From Bacillota bacterium (GTDB lineage: Bacteria; Bacillota; Clostridia; Christensenellales; CAG-138), in NCBI GenBank assembly GCA_023416895.1, contig JAEZGQ010000197.1, positions 1 to 21,825 on the forward strand: 21,825 bases of DNA. Direction: 5' to 3'. Made by a program: the position numbers and the translations under genes. Below are positions 21,550 through 21,825 of this stretch, in pieces (position 1 is the stretch's first letter; the number at the start of each line of letters is the position of its first letter). The notes under the pieces were generated by a model. It worked only from the letters and a program-made list of their open reading frames with translations. It was not told where the DNA came from and searched no databases.

Positions 21550-21825
21550 GTGGCTAGTTTACGCGAACTTGAATATGAGTACAAAAAGCTAAGAGTGAAA
21601 GCGCAAAGCGAATGTGACGAGCGCGTGCGCGCCGCTTACAAAGCCATCCCGCGCCTGTTGGAAATCGACGACGAACGCCGTGCGGCGGCGTTTTCGCTCG
21701 GCGAAAAGCTTCGCTTTTCAAGCGACCCACAGCGCGACCGAAGTGACGTGCAGGCGCTGATCGACCGCATGAATCAAGAAGAAACGGCGATTTTAAAGCT
21801 GCACGGGCTGGAATGCGACTATTTG
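21550..21825 (+). CDS. DnaC/DnaI-like helicase loader, N-terminus only
   Basis: 92 codons are visible from a GTG at 21550. GAGGAG overlaps the end of the upstream gene, with spacing of six bases, so the two are coupled. The visible part is a helical, charged N-terminal region (SLRELEYEYKKLRVKAQSEC; then AAYKAIPRLLEIDDERRAAA). It is of the sort seen before the AAA+ ATPase of DnaC/DnaI-type loaders in Clostridia ('...IPRIxEIDxE...'). The ATPase part is outside the window, so the call rests on this helical pattern and the DnaD-domain neighbour. Confidence 0.75.
   Translation, partial: MASLRELEYEYKKLRVKAQSECDERVRAAYKAIPRLLEIDDERRAAAFSLGEKLRFSSDPQRDRSDVQALIDRMNQEETAILKLHGLECDYL

Overview
The window looks like chromosomal DNA of an anaerobic Bacillota, most likely class Clostridia. 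The signs are moderately GC-rich coding sequence, strong AGGAGG-type ribosome binding sites, sigma-A promoters with 17-bp spacers, a T-box riboswitch, a DnaD-domain/DnaC-like gene pair, a SHOCT/TM2 protein and a DUF1062 protein. I see no phage, IS element, CRISPR array, rRNA or tRNA. Genes are short single or two-gene transcription units on both strands, and many are bounded by very regular hairpins.

Layout, left to right. (1) Bases 1-3714 are minus strand: the N-terminus of an ABC exporter behind a self-regulated MarR repressor with a duplicated palindromic operator, then a small membrane protein, a GNAT acetyltransferase and an MFS transporter, the last three each with a clear promoter. (2) Bases 4020-9446 are plus strand: a Cthe_2159-like beta-helix lipoprotein and a large membrane GAF-GGDEF-EAL cyclic-di-GMP enzyme behind a long structured leader. 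(3) Bases 9569-12044 are minus strand: a tyrosine phenol-lyase/tryptophanase-family enzyme under a complete T-box whose specifier reads UAC (Tyr), and an isochorismatase-family hydrolase. (4) Bases 12117-13041 are plus strand: a promoter, about 260 nt of strongly structured RNA ending in a 21-bp hairpin, and a DUF1062 gene. (5) Bases 13102-14303 are minus strand: a translationally coupled GNAT and P-loop kinase pair. (6) Bases 14445-17615 are plus strand: a membrane-anchored protein, a zinc-ribbon protein with an apparent one-base frameshift, and argS. (7) Bases 17616-18203 hold an intergenic repeat with three related hairpins, two of which differ by a compensatory base-pair change. (8) Bases 18204-20216 are minus strand: an M1 metallopeptidase and a TM2/SHOCT protein. 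(9) Bases 20347-21825 are plus strand: a DnaD-domain protein with three tandem modules and the start of a DnaC/DnaI-like helicase loader.

The most interesting point is the tyrosine T-box in front of a tyrosine phenol-lyase-like enzyme. A T-box switches on when a tRNA is uncharged, which is the opposite of what a tyrosine-degrading enzyme should need. The protein keeps the PLP lysine and the phenol-lyase-type arginine but has lost several other conserved active-site residues. Next in interest are the structured leader before DUF1062 and the covarying hairpin repeats after argS. All family assignments were made by eye from sequence motifs; no database search was run.
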